Shown: in pieces, positions 32,520-40,134 of the stretch
Layout of the letters: each line of letters opens with the position of its first letter
How positions within the stretch are numbered: position 1 is the first letter of the stretch
Assembly: GCF_030159095.1 (NCBI RefSeq)
Contig: NZ_BRXS01000007.1
Span: 310,001-374,000, forward strand
Length of the DNA: 64,000 nucleotides
Reading direction: 5' to 3'
DNA from: Roseisolibacter agri
Lineage (GTDB): Bacteria; Gemmatimonadota; Gemmatimonadetes; Gemmatimonadales; Gemmatimonadaceae
Program-made: the position numbers and the translations under genes
Notes under the pieces: generated by a model
The model's database searches: none
The model's input: the letters and a program-made list of their open reading frames with translations, nothing else
What the model was told of the DNA's origin: nothing

Positions 32520-33758
32520 TTACCCCAGCGTGTTCCGCGCCTTGAGCCAGTCGAACACCTTGCGCTCGGTGATGCCGTGCTCGATCTCGTTCAGCCGGTT
32601 CGCCTTCTGCAGCGCCGCGTAGATCTGGCCCGGGTCGACGTTGCGCGCCTGCGCCATCGTCTGCACTTCCTCGTCCACGTCCGCCTCGGTCGCGCTCAGC
32701 CCATGCTGCTTGGCGAGCGAGTCGACGACCATGTCGCGGCGCACCTGGCGCTCCGCGATCGCGCGGAACTCCTGCGCGAAGCGGTCGTGGTCCGCCTCGG
32801 GGATCTGGTACGCCTGCGCGTAGCTCTGCGTCAGCTGCTTCACCCAGCTCGGCGGGATCTCGAACTGGTTCGCGTCGATGATCGCGTCCAGCAGCTTGGC
32901 GCGCGTCTCCGCGTCGGCCTCGCGCGTCGCGTTCGCCTGCAGGTCCTCGCGCACGGCGGCCGTCAGCGCGTCCACCGAGTCGAAGTCGCCCAGCTCGCGC
33001 GCGAACGCGTCGTCCATCACGGGCGCCGTCTTGCGCTTCACCTCCTTCACCGTGACGCGCGAGAGCTTGCTCGCGCCGCGCTGCGCCTCGTCGGGGAAGT
33101 CGTCCGGCCACTTCACGGCGCGCTCCACGGTCTGGCCGGGCGCGGCCTCCATGATCAGCTCCTCGATCCCCGGGATCGCCTGCTGCTGGCCGATCGTGAT
33201 GCGGTACTCCTTGCCGGCCGGCATCGTCCCGTCCTCGTCGGCCGTCGCCAGCTCCACCGTCACCATGTCGCCCGGCGCCGGCTTCTCCTCGACGGGCGCC
33301 CAGCTCGCCTTCTGGTCGCGCAGCGCGTCGAGCTGCTGCTGCACCATCTCCTCCGTCACCTCGCTCGACGGGCGCTCCACGGAGAAGCCCTCGACCTTCT
33401 CGAGCGTGATCTCGGGGCGGACCTCGAAGTGGAACGTGAAGGTCAGCGGCTCGCCCGCCTCGAACTTCAGGTCGTGGATGTGCGGCTGCGTGATCGGCTC
33501 GAGCTTCTCCTGCGCCATGACCTGCTGGTACGCCTCCTGGACGAGCGTCTGGAGGGTGTCCTGGCGGATCTCGGTCGCGAAGCGCTTGCGCACCATCGCC
33601 GCGGGCGCCTTGCCGGGGCGGAAGCCGGGGAGGCGGGCCTGCGACGCGTAGCGGCGCGCGGTGCGCTCCTCGGCGGCCTGCACGGCCTCGGCGGGGATCG
33701 ACACCTCGAGGTGTCGCTCGGCGCCGGCGCTCTCCTTCTGCGTGATCTGGATGTCCAT
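32520..33758 (-). CDS. tig: trigger factor
   Basis: Ribosome-bound chaperone and peptidyl-prolyl isomerase for nascent chains. The 412-aa protein carries the ribosome-docking signature LPGFRPGKAP (about 44-53), the FKBP-like domain (about 150-240, PGDMVTVELATADEDG) and the long C-terminal helical domain. ATG 33758 gives MDIQITQKE; a much longer frame upstream runs into a hairpin-rich leader and is not coding. Length is typical (about 410-450). Confidence 0.95.
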   Translation of the reverse strand: MDIQITQKESAGAERHLEVSIPAEAVQAAEERTARRYASQARLPGFRPGKAPAAMVRKRFATEIRQDTLQTLVQEAYQQVMAQEKLEPITQPHIHDLKFEAGEPLTFTFHFEVRPEITLEKVEGFSVERPSSEVTEEMVQQQLDALRDQKASWAPVEEKPAPGDMVTVELATADEDGTMPAGKEYRITIGQQQAIPGIEELIMEAAPGQTVERAVKWPDDFPDEAQRGASKLSRVTVKEVKRKTAPVMDDAFARELGDFDSVDALTAAVREDLQANATREADAETRAKLLDAIIDANQFEIPPSWVKQLTQSYAQAYQIPEADHDRFAQEFRAIAERQVRRDMVVDSLAKQHGLSATEADVDEEVQTMAQARNVDPGQIYAALQKANRLNEIEHGITERKVFDWLKARNTLG

Positions 33759-33820
33759 GGTCGGTTCAAGCCGCGCTCCACGGGGAGCGCACTCGGCAAA
33801 GGTGCGGGCTGAGACGGGCA

Positions 33821-33859
33821 GAGCGTCGCGTGCCCGGCAATGGCCGGTCCGCGACGCTC
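33821..33859 (-). promoter_or_regulatory. hairpin in the tig leader
   Basis: Arms 33821-33830 and 33850-33859 form a 10-bp stem with an inner CCGGC/GCCGG pair, 63 nt upstream of the tig ATG. It could be a leader structure controlling tig, or a chance feature of GC-rich DNA. Confidence 0.4.
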
Positions 33860-34014
33860 CGCCCCACAAGCTAACCCCGCCCCTCTGACGATAGAAGCAC
33901 GGCCCCGGCGCCCCCCGCTCGGGGGACCCTCTGGAGCCTGCGCTCGGGTGCGGGGTACGTTGCGAGCCGGGCCCGGCCGGACACCGGGCCGACGTCCCCC
34001 TCACCCCAGTGCCC

Positions 34015-34599
34015 ATGCCCCTCTTCCGTCAGCGTCCGGCGCTCGCCGCCGCCAGCGCGACCCTCGCGGCCGTGACCTTCGCCGCCGCGTCGCTGGACGC
34101 GCAGACGCCGCCGCCCCCGCCCGATCCGGGCCCGTGGCGTCAGGCCATCGCCGTCAACGCGCTCGCGCTCCCCTTCGGGCTGTTCTCGGCCGAGTACGAG
34201 GCGGCGCTCGCGAGCCCGGGCTTCACGCTGGGGATCGGCGGCTCGTGGCTCACCACGGGCGACGATCGGGACAGCTGGGTCTCGGCCAAGGCGCTGTACT
34301 ACCCGGGCGAGCGTCCCTTCCGCGGCTTCTCGGTCGGCCTCACGGCCGGCGTCCACTCGGCGCGCAACGACGACAACTTCGTCTGCACCTTCGGGTGCAG
34401 CGGCGACGTGCCGCGCCGCACGGCCACCGCGCCCACGGCCGGCGTCATCGTCAGCTACGACTGGCTGCTCGGCCGCCAGGAGAAGTTCCGGGTCGGCATC
34501 GGCGCGGGGGCCAAGCGCGTGCTGCGCGACGTCAACGACGGCAGCCCGCTGGAGCAGGTCTATCCGGATGGGCGCTTCGTGATCGGCGTGGCGTTCTGA
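34015..34599 (+). CDS. outer-membrane beta-strand protein of unknown function
   Basis: A 194-aa protein with a signal peptide (cut near SLDAQ) and a following Pro-rich stretch. The mature part has alternating strands ending GRFVIGVAF, so a small barrel is likely; WRQAIAVNALALPFGLFSAEYE and GFSVGLTAGVHSA resemble DUF3575-like outer-membrane proteins. Two Cys lie in FVCTFGCSG. No function can be given. ATG 34015 is preferred to a GTG 6 nt upstream. It is divergent from tig and followed by a 160-nt palindrome. Confidence 0.7.
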   Translation: MPLFRQRPALAAASATLAAVTFAAASLDAQTPPPPPDPGPWRQAIAVNALALPFGLFSAEYEAALASPGFTLGIGGSWLTTGDDRDSWVSAKALYYPGERPFRGFSVGLTAGVHSARNDDNFVCTFGCSGDVPRRTATAPTAGVIVSYDWLLGRQEKFRVGIGAGAKRVLRDVNDGSPLEQVYPDGRFVIGVAF

Positions 34600-34609
34600 G
34601 CCCGGCCCG

Positions 34610-34769
34610 CCGGACCCGAACGGCGTTGGCAAGGATAGGATCGGGTAGCGTCTGATAACGGCGGATGGCTCCGCATGGTGCGACGTCCCTCGTCACCACG
34701 CGGAGCCATCCGCCGTTATCAGACCTTCTCGGACGTTCATCCTTGCCGCCGTTCGTGGTTTGGGTCCGG
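34610..34769. repeat. 160-nt near-palindromic element
   Basis: A perfect 25-bp core stem (34650-34674 with 34700-34724) is flanked by weaker outer stems: ATCCTTGC...CGCCGTTCG on the right pairs with the left side, and CCGGACCC (34610) pairs with GGGTCCGG (to 34769). The 25-nt loop can itself pair partly. It is AT-richer than its neighbours (GATAACGG). It is either a MITE-like element or a large transcript-ending hairpin of the preceding gene. No target-site repeat or transposase is visible. Confidence 0.8.
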
Positions 34770-34917
34770 CGCGGCGGAGGGAGGCCTTCGAATTGGGTCG
34801 GAATGAGGATGGCGCCATGACACCGACCGTCATAGAATGGCGGCGAGTCGTTGACCATCCGTTCACGTTGGGCGGGACGACTCGTTGGTCCTCACCAACT
34901 TCCTTCCGATCACCGAT

Positions 34918-35334
34918 ATGAGGCTCCTCCGGATCACCTCCCTGGCGCTCGCGGCCCTCGCGTCGTCCGGTTGCTACCACGCGGTCGTCGAGACCGGCCG
35001 TCCCGCGGGCGGCACGATCGTCTCGCGCCCCTGGACCCCGACGTTCCTCTGGGGCCTGGTCGCCGCGCCCGAGATCAACGTCGCCTCGCAGTGCCCGCGC
35101 GGCATCGCGAAGGTCGAGACGCAGATGAGCTTCGTGAACGGCCTCGCCAGCTTCGTGACGCTCGGCGTCTACACGCCGCGGACCGTGACGGTCACGTGCG
35201 CCAGCGGCAGCGCGTCGACGGGCGGCGGCACGATCGAGGTCGCCGGCACCGACCTGCAGGCGCGCCTGACGGCGATGAACGCCGCCACGGCCACCGCGGT
35301 GCGCACCGGCGAGCCGGTGTTCGTCCAGTTCTGA
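34918..35334 (+). CDS. Bor/Iss-like lipoprotein 1
   Basis: A 138-aa lipoprotein: signal peptide with lipobox ASSGC (Cys near 20), then a short periplasmic beta domain. It resembles the lambda Bor / E. coli Iss family, from memory: SFVNGLASFVTLGVYTPRTV matches Bor's 'TFVNGLLGFITLGIYTP' core. Bor-type proteins are small outer-membrane lipoproteins linked to serum survival in enterics; the role in this organism is unknown. It is paired with a second paralogue 38 nt downstream, in the same direction. Confidence 0.72.
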   Translation: MRLLRITSLALAALASSGCYHAVVETGRPAGGTIVSRPWTPTFLWGLVAAPEINVASQCPRGIAKVETQMSFVNGLASFVTLGVYTPRTVTVTCASGSASTGGGTIEVAGTDLQARLTAMNAATATAVRTGEPVFVQF

Positions 35335-35372
35335 GCGTCCGACACCGACTCTCCTCTCGAGGATTCCGATCC

Positions 35373-35765
35373 ATGCGTCGTCTCTCTCCGATCCTGCTCG
35401 CCTGCGCGGCGATGCTCTCCGCAGGGTGCTACCGCATCACCGTGCAGTCGGGCGCTCCGGCGGCCGCCACGCCCGCGGTGAACATCCCCTGGGCCCACGG
35501 CTTCGTGTACGGCCTCGTGCCGCCGTCGCCGGTCAATGTCTCGTCGCAGTGCCAGCAGGGCGTGGCGACGGTCGTCACGCAGCAGAGCTTCATCAACGGC
35601 CTCGCGCAGTTCCTGACGTGGAGCCTGTACTCCCCGCAGACCATCACCGTGACCTGCGCGACGGGCCCGGTGCGCACGTCCGCGATCTCGACGCAGGCCC
35701 CGACCGTCGCCGTGCGCGCCGACTCGGCCGCCGTCGCGACGCGCGAGGTGCAGGCGAAGCGCTGA
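35373..35765 (+). CDS. Bor/Iss-like lipoprotein 2
   Basis: A 130-aa paralogue of the preceding protein with lipobox LSAGC (Cys near 19). The conserved core reads SFINGLAQFLTWSLYSPQTI, and SSQCQQGVATVVTQ parallels the first protein's ASQCPRGIAKVETQ, so the two arose by duplication. The C-terminal ~30 residues are polar and unique. Both are probably made from one transcript ended by the hairpin that follows. Confidence 0.7.
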   Translation: MRRLSPILLACAAMLSAGCYRITVQSGAPAAATPAVNIPWAHGFVYGLVPPSPVNVSSQCQQGVATVVTQQSFINGLAQFLTWSLYSPQTITVTCATGPVRTSAISTQAPTVAVRADSAAVATREVQAKR

Positions 35766-35792
35766 CCGACCCGGCGCGCTCGTAGCAGCACG

Positions 35793-35826
35793 ACGGGGCG
35801 GCGGCCATCTCGGCTCGCCGCCCCGT
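35793..35826. terminator. terminator hairpin after Bor-like genes
   Basis: Arms 35793-35803 and 35816-35826 form an 11-bp perfect stem with a 12-nt loop, 27 nt after the second lipoprotein stop. The sequence TCTCGTTCG follows. Confidence 0.7.
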
Positions 35827-35875
35827 TCTCGTTCGATGGGACACTCCGTCGTGCCGGACCCCTGTGTCCGTTGGT

Positions 35876-35996
35876 GAGGATCCGGATGCTCCGGATGCGA
35901 CGGATCCGACGGATCGCTCCGCTCGGGTGCACGGGACGCCGTCGCCGCGTGGAGCGATCCGAAAGATCCGTTCCTATCCGGAGGATCCGCATCTCC
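35876..35996. repeat. imperfect inverted repeat rich in GGATCCG
   Basis: About 45-nt arms (35876-35920 and 35951-35996) pair with scattered mismatches, with perfect inner ends GGATCGCTCC / GGAGCGATCC. Left-arm units of CCGGATG and CGGATC repeat directly. It lies just downstream of crtI. A dispersed hairpin repeat of a different family from the GGAGA-tip elements. Confidence 0.7.
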
Positions 35997-36025
35997 CCAT
36001 AGACAAAAGAGTCCGGCGCGCCTGG

Positions 36026-37546
36026 CTATCGTCCCGTAGCAATCGCTTCGTCGTGCGACCTCGCGGATGCCGCATCGCGCGCCTCGCCGATCAGCTCCGC
36101 CACGATCTTCCCCGAGCTCATCACCCCCGGCAGCCCCGCGCCCGGATGCGTGCCCGCGCCGGCGAAGTACAGGTTGTCGACGTCCTCGCTCCGGTTGTGC
36201 GGGCGCATCCACGCGCTCTGCATCAGCGTCGGCTCCACCGAGAACGCGCTGCCCAGGTAGGAGTTGAGCGTCCCCTCGAAGTGCAGCGGGTCGATGCGGT
36301 GCTCGGTCACGACGTGCTTCGACAGGTCGGGCAGGTACCGCTCCTCCAGCGAGCGCATGATCGCGTCGCGGTAGCGCGACGCCGCCTGGCGCCAGTCGGT
36401 GTCGCCGCCCAGGTGCGGCACGGGCGACAGCACGTACCACGCGTCGCACCCCGGCGGCGCGAGCGACGGATCGGTCGCCGTGGGGCGGTGCAGGTAGAGC
36501 GAGAAGTCCTCCGCCAGCCGCTTCCGCCCGAAGATGTCGTCCAGCAGGCCGCGGTAGCGCGGACCCATCAGGATCTCGTGGTGGGCCATGTGCTCGTAGC
36601 GCCGGTCCGTGCCGAAGTAGATCACGAACAGCGACATCGAGTACTTCATGCGCTTCACGCGCGCGTCCGTCATCCGCCGGCGCGCCGCGGGCGCCACCAT
36701 CTTGAGGTACGTCGAGGCGACGTCGGCGTTGCTCACCACCGCGTCCGCGCGCAGCCGCGTGCCGTCGGCCAGCCGCACGCCCGTCGCGCGGCGGCGCGTG
36801 GCGTCGACCTCGATCTCCGCGACGTCGGCCTCCAGCCGCAGCTCGCCGCCCAGCTCCTCGAACAGCCGCACGAACGCCTGCACGAGCGCGCCCGTGCCTC
36901 CCATCGCGAACCACACACCCCAGCGCTGCTCCAGCGTGTGGATCAGCGTGTAGATCGACGTCGTCTGGAACGGGTTGCCGCCCACCAGCAGCGGGTGGAA
37001 CGAGAAGACCTGTCGCAGGCGCTCGTCCCGGATGTGGCGCGCGACGTAGCTGGCGACGCTGCGGTCGGCGCGCAGGCGCACGAGGTCGGGCAGCACGCGC
37101 AGCATGTCGCGCAGCTTCAGGAACGGCTTGTCGATCAGCCCGAACCCCGTCTCGAAGATCGCGTCGCCGCCCGCGAAGAATCGCTCGTATCCCGCGACGT
37201 CGTCGGGGTTGAAGCGGCGAATCTGCTCGACGATCGACGCGCGGTTCCCGTCGTAGCGGAAGACGGAGCCGTCCGGGAAGCGGATGTTGTAGAACGGGTC
37301 GCACGGCACGAGCGACACGTAGTCCTCGGTGCGGCGGCCGGCGACCGCGAACAGCTCGTCGATGAGCCACGGCGCCGTGATGATCGTCGGTCCGCCGTCG
37401 AAGGTGAAGCCGTCCTGCCGGTACACGTACGCGCGTCCGCCCGGCTGGTCGCGCCGCTCCAGGATCGTGACCTCGTGCCCCTGCGCCTGCAGGCGGATCG
37501 CGGCGCTCAGGCCGCCGAAGCCCGAGCCGATGACGAGGATCCGCAT
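36026..37546 (-). CDS. crtI: phytoene desaturase (CrtI-type)
   Basis: FAD-dependent desaturation of phytoene toward lycopene or neurosporene at the membrane. The 506-aa protein starts with the Rossmann loop [20 protein letters not shown] and [13 protein letters not shown] and has the C-terminal carotenoid-desaturase signature [18 protein letters not shown]. The start ATG overlaps the cruF stop by one base (TGATG), so translation is coupled. It ends a crtB-cruF-crtI operon. The number of desaturation steps cannot be seen from sequence; a methoxyneurosporene-type CrtD is less likely since this gene sits alone with crtB. Confidence 0.93.
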   Translation of the reverse strand: MRILVIGSGFGGLSAAIRLQAQGHEVTILERRDQPGGRAYVYRQDGFTFDGGPTIITAPWLIDELFAVAGRRTEDYVSLVPCDPFYNIRFPDGSVFRYDGNRASIVEQIRRFNPDDVAGYERFFAGGDAIFETGFGLIDKPFLKLRDMLRVLPDLVRLRADRSVASYVARHIRDERLRQVFSFHPLLVGGNPFQTTSIYTLIHTLEQRWGVWFAMGGTGALVQAFVRLFEELGGELRLEADVAEIEVDATRRRATGVRLADGTRLRADAVVSNADVASTYLKMVAPAARRRMTDARVKRMKYSMSLFVIYFGTDRRYEHMAHHEILMGPRYRGLLDDIFGRKRLAEDFSLYLHRPTATDPSLAPPGCDAWYVLSPVPHLGGDTDWRQAASRYRDAIMRSLEERYLPDLSKHVVTEHRIDPLHFEGTLNSYLGSAFSVEPTLMQSAWMRPHNRSEDVDNLYFAGAGTHPGAGLPGVMSSGKIVAELIGEARDAASARSHDEAIATGR

Positions 37547-38520
37547 CAGGACGGGATCCCGACGACGCTCGGCGCTCGTCGCTCGGCGCTCGCTCCGTCG
37601 TCGGGCAGCGTGAGCGCCGAGCGCGGAGCGCCGAGCGTCGAGGGCGCGCGCAGTGCGAGCGCGAGCGGCAGCGCCATCGCGACGAAGCCCAGGATCACCG
37701 CCCACCACATCCCGTACCGCGCGCAGATCGTCAGCGGCAGCACGCCGTTCACCGCGTACAGCGCCAGCGGAAAGCGCGACGGCGCCACCAGCCGCGCCCA
37801 CGCGCTCGGCGGCACGACCGCCAGCATCACGCGCGCGACGACGGTGCCCGTCAGCAGCCAGCCGAGCCAGTTCGAGAGCGGCATGCCGTAGAACAGGTCG
37901 CTCACGAACACGCGCTGCAGCGTCGTCTGCTGCGCCTCGGGCGCGAGGTGCCAGAGCCAGTGCGCCGTGCGCACCATCGCGGGATCCATCGACACGTCCC
38001 ACGCGGTCAGCACGAGCCCCGCGACGGCTGCCCACCGTGCCTTGCTCCATCCATCATCCGCGACGCGCAGGATGCGCCCGCAGATCGCGAGCGAGCAGTA
38101 GAGCATGAAGAACCACGACGTCGGGATGTTGAACGGCACCAGCCCGGCGACCTTCCAGCCCAGCAGCCCGCTGTACGCGTACGGTCCGAACGGGTAGCCC
38201 GTGGCGGTCCCCGACAGCTCCGATGCGAGCGAGATCGAGAAGCCGAGCACGAAGATCAGCAGCGCGCGCCGCGCGCCGAGCTTCCCGGCGGCGTGCAGCA
38301 GCCCCGCCAGCGCGCCGAGCACCACCGTCGTCGCGGGCCCGAACGTCCAGCCGATGCGCAGCGCCTGCTGGTTGGCCGGCTCCTGCAGCCATGCCGGCGG
38401 TGGACCCGACAGGAAGGTCGCGAACGCGACGGCCGAGAAGACGCTGAGCGCGGCGTGCGCGGCGAGACAGATGCCGGCGGCGCGGACCAGCGCCGGCGAG
38501 GACGTGTGCGTCGTGCTCAC
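37546..38520 (-). CDS. cruF: carotenoid 1',2'-hydratase-like membrane protein (CruF/DUF422)
   Basis: A 324-aa protein with about seven to eight hydrophobic segments. It resembles the CruF/DUF422 family that hydrates the psi end of linear carotenoids. Characteristic stretches are [37 protein letters not shown] and [11 protein letters not shown]. Its GTG start (38520) overlaps the crtB stop by GTGA, and its stop touches the crtI start. The last ~25 residues are encoded by an inverted repeat and look like an added tail. Oscillol-type glycosylated carotenoids are known in this phylum from memory, which would need this activity plus a glycosyltransferase that is not in the window. Confidence 0.82.
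   Translation of the reverse strand: MSTTHTSSPALVRAAGICLAAHAALSVFSAVAFATFLSGPPPAWLQEPANQQALRIGWTFGPATTVVLGALAGLLHAAGKLGARRALLIFVLGFSISLASELSGTATGYPFGPYAYSGLLGWKVAGLVPFNIPTSWFFMLYCSLAICGRILRVADDGWSKARWAAVAGLVLTAWDVSMDPAMVRTAHWLWHLAPEAQQTTLQRVFVSDLFYGMPLSNWLGWLLTGTVVARVMLAVVPPSAWARLVAPSRFPLALYAVNGVLPLTICARYGMWWAVILGFVAMALPLALALRAPSTLGAPRSALTLPDDGASAERRAPSVVGIPS
37564..37639. repeat. inverted repeat inside the cruF 3' end
   Basis: Two 28-nt arms (37564-37591 and 37612-37639) made of GCTCGGCGCTC units pair at all but about two positions. The repeat lies within the coding frame of cruF and supplies its C-terminal tail. Confidence 0.75.
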
Positions 38521-39557
38521 GCGAGCTTCACCAGGTCGGTCGGGCGGTGGTGCGTGGCGTGACCACCGCCCGCGACGGCGAGCGCGGTGGGGCAGAGGTC
38601 CCACTCGGGCGCCGCGTCGCGCACGCGGTCGGCGCCCGGCCGCGCGTCGCCGGCGCGCAGTCGCCACGCGCGCCACAGCACCTCCGCGCGCGCGGCGGCT
38701 CCCACGCGCGCGCGCTGGGCGATCGTGTCGTAGCCGAGGCGCTCGATCGCGCCGAGGATGCTCGCGTAGCCCGTCGCGCAGGCGAGCGCGCACCGCTGCG
38801 CGTCGGGGGAGAGCAGGGCGATCCCCGGAAGCGCCGCCTCGTAGAGCGAGCGTGCGCGACCGACGGCGAACGCCATGAACGGCCGCCACCGCTCGTCGCG
38901 CGCGAGGTCGGCGCGGTGCAGCACGTCGTCCACGCCGAGCCCGAACGCCGCCAGGTCCTCGGCCGGGAGGTAGCAGCGGCCGCGCCGCGCGTCCTCGCCC
39001 ACGTCGCGCAGGATGTTCGTGAGCTGCATCGCGACGCCGAGGGTGCGCGCGTAGCGCAGCGCGCGCTCGCGCATCGCGGGCCCGCCCGGCACGCCGAAGA
39101 CGTGGGTGCACATCTCGCCGACCGTGCTCGCGACGCCCTCGCAGTAGGTCACGAGCGCGCGCCAGCTCTCGTAGCGCACCGGCTGCAGGTCGCGCGCGAC
39201 GCCCGCGAGCAGCTCGCGCAGGACCGTCGGCGGCACCGCGTGCCGGTCGAGCACGCGGTGCAGCTCGCGGAAGACCGGCCCCTCGGGCCGTCCGGCGAGC
39301 GTGGCTTCGAGCGCGAGGGCGTAGTCGTCGAGCTGCCGGGCGACGGCGACCGGGCCGGCGAGCGGGGCGGCGTCCACCAGGTCGTCGGCGACGCGGCAGA
39401 AGGCGTAGAGCGCGTACGCCGCGCGGCGCTTCTCCGGCGGGAGCAGCCAGCTCGCGTAGTGGAAGGTGCGCGCGTGCCCCTGGACGATGCGGGCACACCA
39501 GCGCGCGTCGTCGCCGGGCGCGACCGTCGGGAACGCCGCGGAGCTCGAGTCGGGCAT
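38517..39557 (-). CDS. crtB: phytoene synthase
   Basis: Joins two geranylgeranyl diphosphates to phytoene, the first carotenoid step. The 346-aa protein has both Asp-rich metal sites, AFCRVADDLVD (about 53-63) and the second site NILRDVGEDARRGRCYLP. ATG 39557 gives MPDSSSAAFP; a GTG 3 nt upstream is possible. It is first in the crtB-cruF-crtI operon. The C-terminal ~45 residues beyond the fold are unconserved. Squalene synthase-like relatives are ruled out by the crt neighbours. Confidence 0.94.
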   Translation of the reverse strand: MPDSSSAAFPTVAPGDDARWCARIVQGHARTFHYASWLLPPEKRRAAYALYAFCRVADDLVDAAPLAGPVAVARQLDDYALALEATLAGRPEGPVFRELHRVLDRHAVPPTVLRELLAGVARDLQPVRYESWRALVTYCEGVASTVGEMCTHVFGVPGGPAMRERALRYARTLGVAMQLTNILRDVGEDARRGRCYLPAEDLAAFGLGVDDVLHRADLARDERWRPFMAFAVGRARSLYEAALPGIALLSPDAQRCALACATGYASILGAIERLGYDTIAQRARVGAAARAEVLWRAWRLRAGDARPGADRVRDAAPEWDLCPTALAVAGGGHATHHRPTDLVKLA

Positions 39558-39714
39558 CACGATGCGGGAAGCGGGGACCGCGCGGCGCGCGGCGCCGCGG
39601 TGACCGCCGCCCCCGGCGGGGGCGACGTCGCTCCGGACAAACGTGTGCTGCGTTCGCAGGTTCCCGGCCGCCCGCGTCGGCCCGGTCCTGTTCGCGTCCT
39701 GTTCGCGCGCTCCA

Positions 39715-39795
39715 TGCTCGGGGCGGGACTCGAACCCGCACGCCTCTCGGCACCAGATCCTAAGTCTGGCGCGTCTGCCATTTCGCCACCCGAGC
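39715..39795 (-). tRNA. tRNA-Leu (anticodon UAG)
   Basis: Minus-strand cloverleaf of 81 nt. The acceptor GCTCGGG pairs with CCCGAGC and the discriminator is A. The anticodon stem CCAGA/TCTGG surrounds the loop CTTAGGA (anticodon TAG, decoding CUA). A long variable arm follows, as in type II tRNAs, then the T arm GCGGG-TTCGAGT-CCCGC. CCA is not encoded. It lies between crtB and the SusC gene. Confidence 0.95.
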
Positions 39796-40134
39796 CGCGG
39801 CCGCGCCGGCGTGTGCTGCCGCCGGCGGGCTGATGGAAGGTAGCCCGCGCCCGGCGGCGCCACATCCCCGGCACTTCGTACGGCCCGTGAACATTCCCGG
39901 CGTCGCGAGCGTGCTTGACAGCCCCCGCGCACGCGTGGTATTCCCTGCGAAGACGCAACCCCACGCGCCTGCCGCGCATCACCGTCCGGTGGTGGCGCGC
40001 CGTGGACGCTGCGCGCTCACGGCGTCGCGACGCCGTGTCACTCGATGCGGCTGTTCCGGGTGCTCGCCGCACCCGTTCGCCGGCGGCCCATGCGGGCCGC
40101 CTTTCGTGTACCGACGCTTCGGGAAGGGAGACGC
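39796..40134. other. leader region of the SusC gene
   Basis: About 339 nt without a gene between the tRNA and SusC. It holds a possible promoter (39915-39944) and a well-placed Shine-Dalgarno AAGGGAG at about 40124-40130 just before ATG 40135. Confidence 0.55.
39915..39944 (+). promoter_or_regulatory. possible sigma-70-type promoter for the SusCD operon
   Basis: TTGACA at 39915-39920 is followed after 18 nt by TATTCC at 39939-39944. The -35 is perfect, the -10 is weak. It would give a leader of about 185 nt. Confidence 0.4.

Noticed and set aside
34918-35765. Bor-like genes as a prophage remnant
   Set aside because: No integrase, structural or lysis gene nearby; composition matches neighbours and tig/crt genes flank them.
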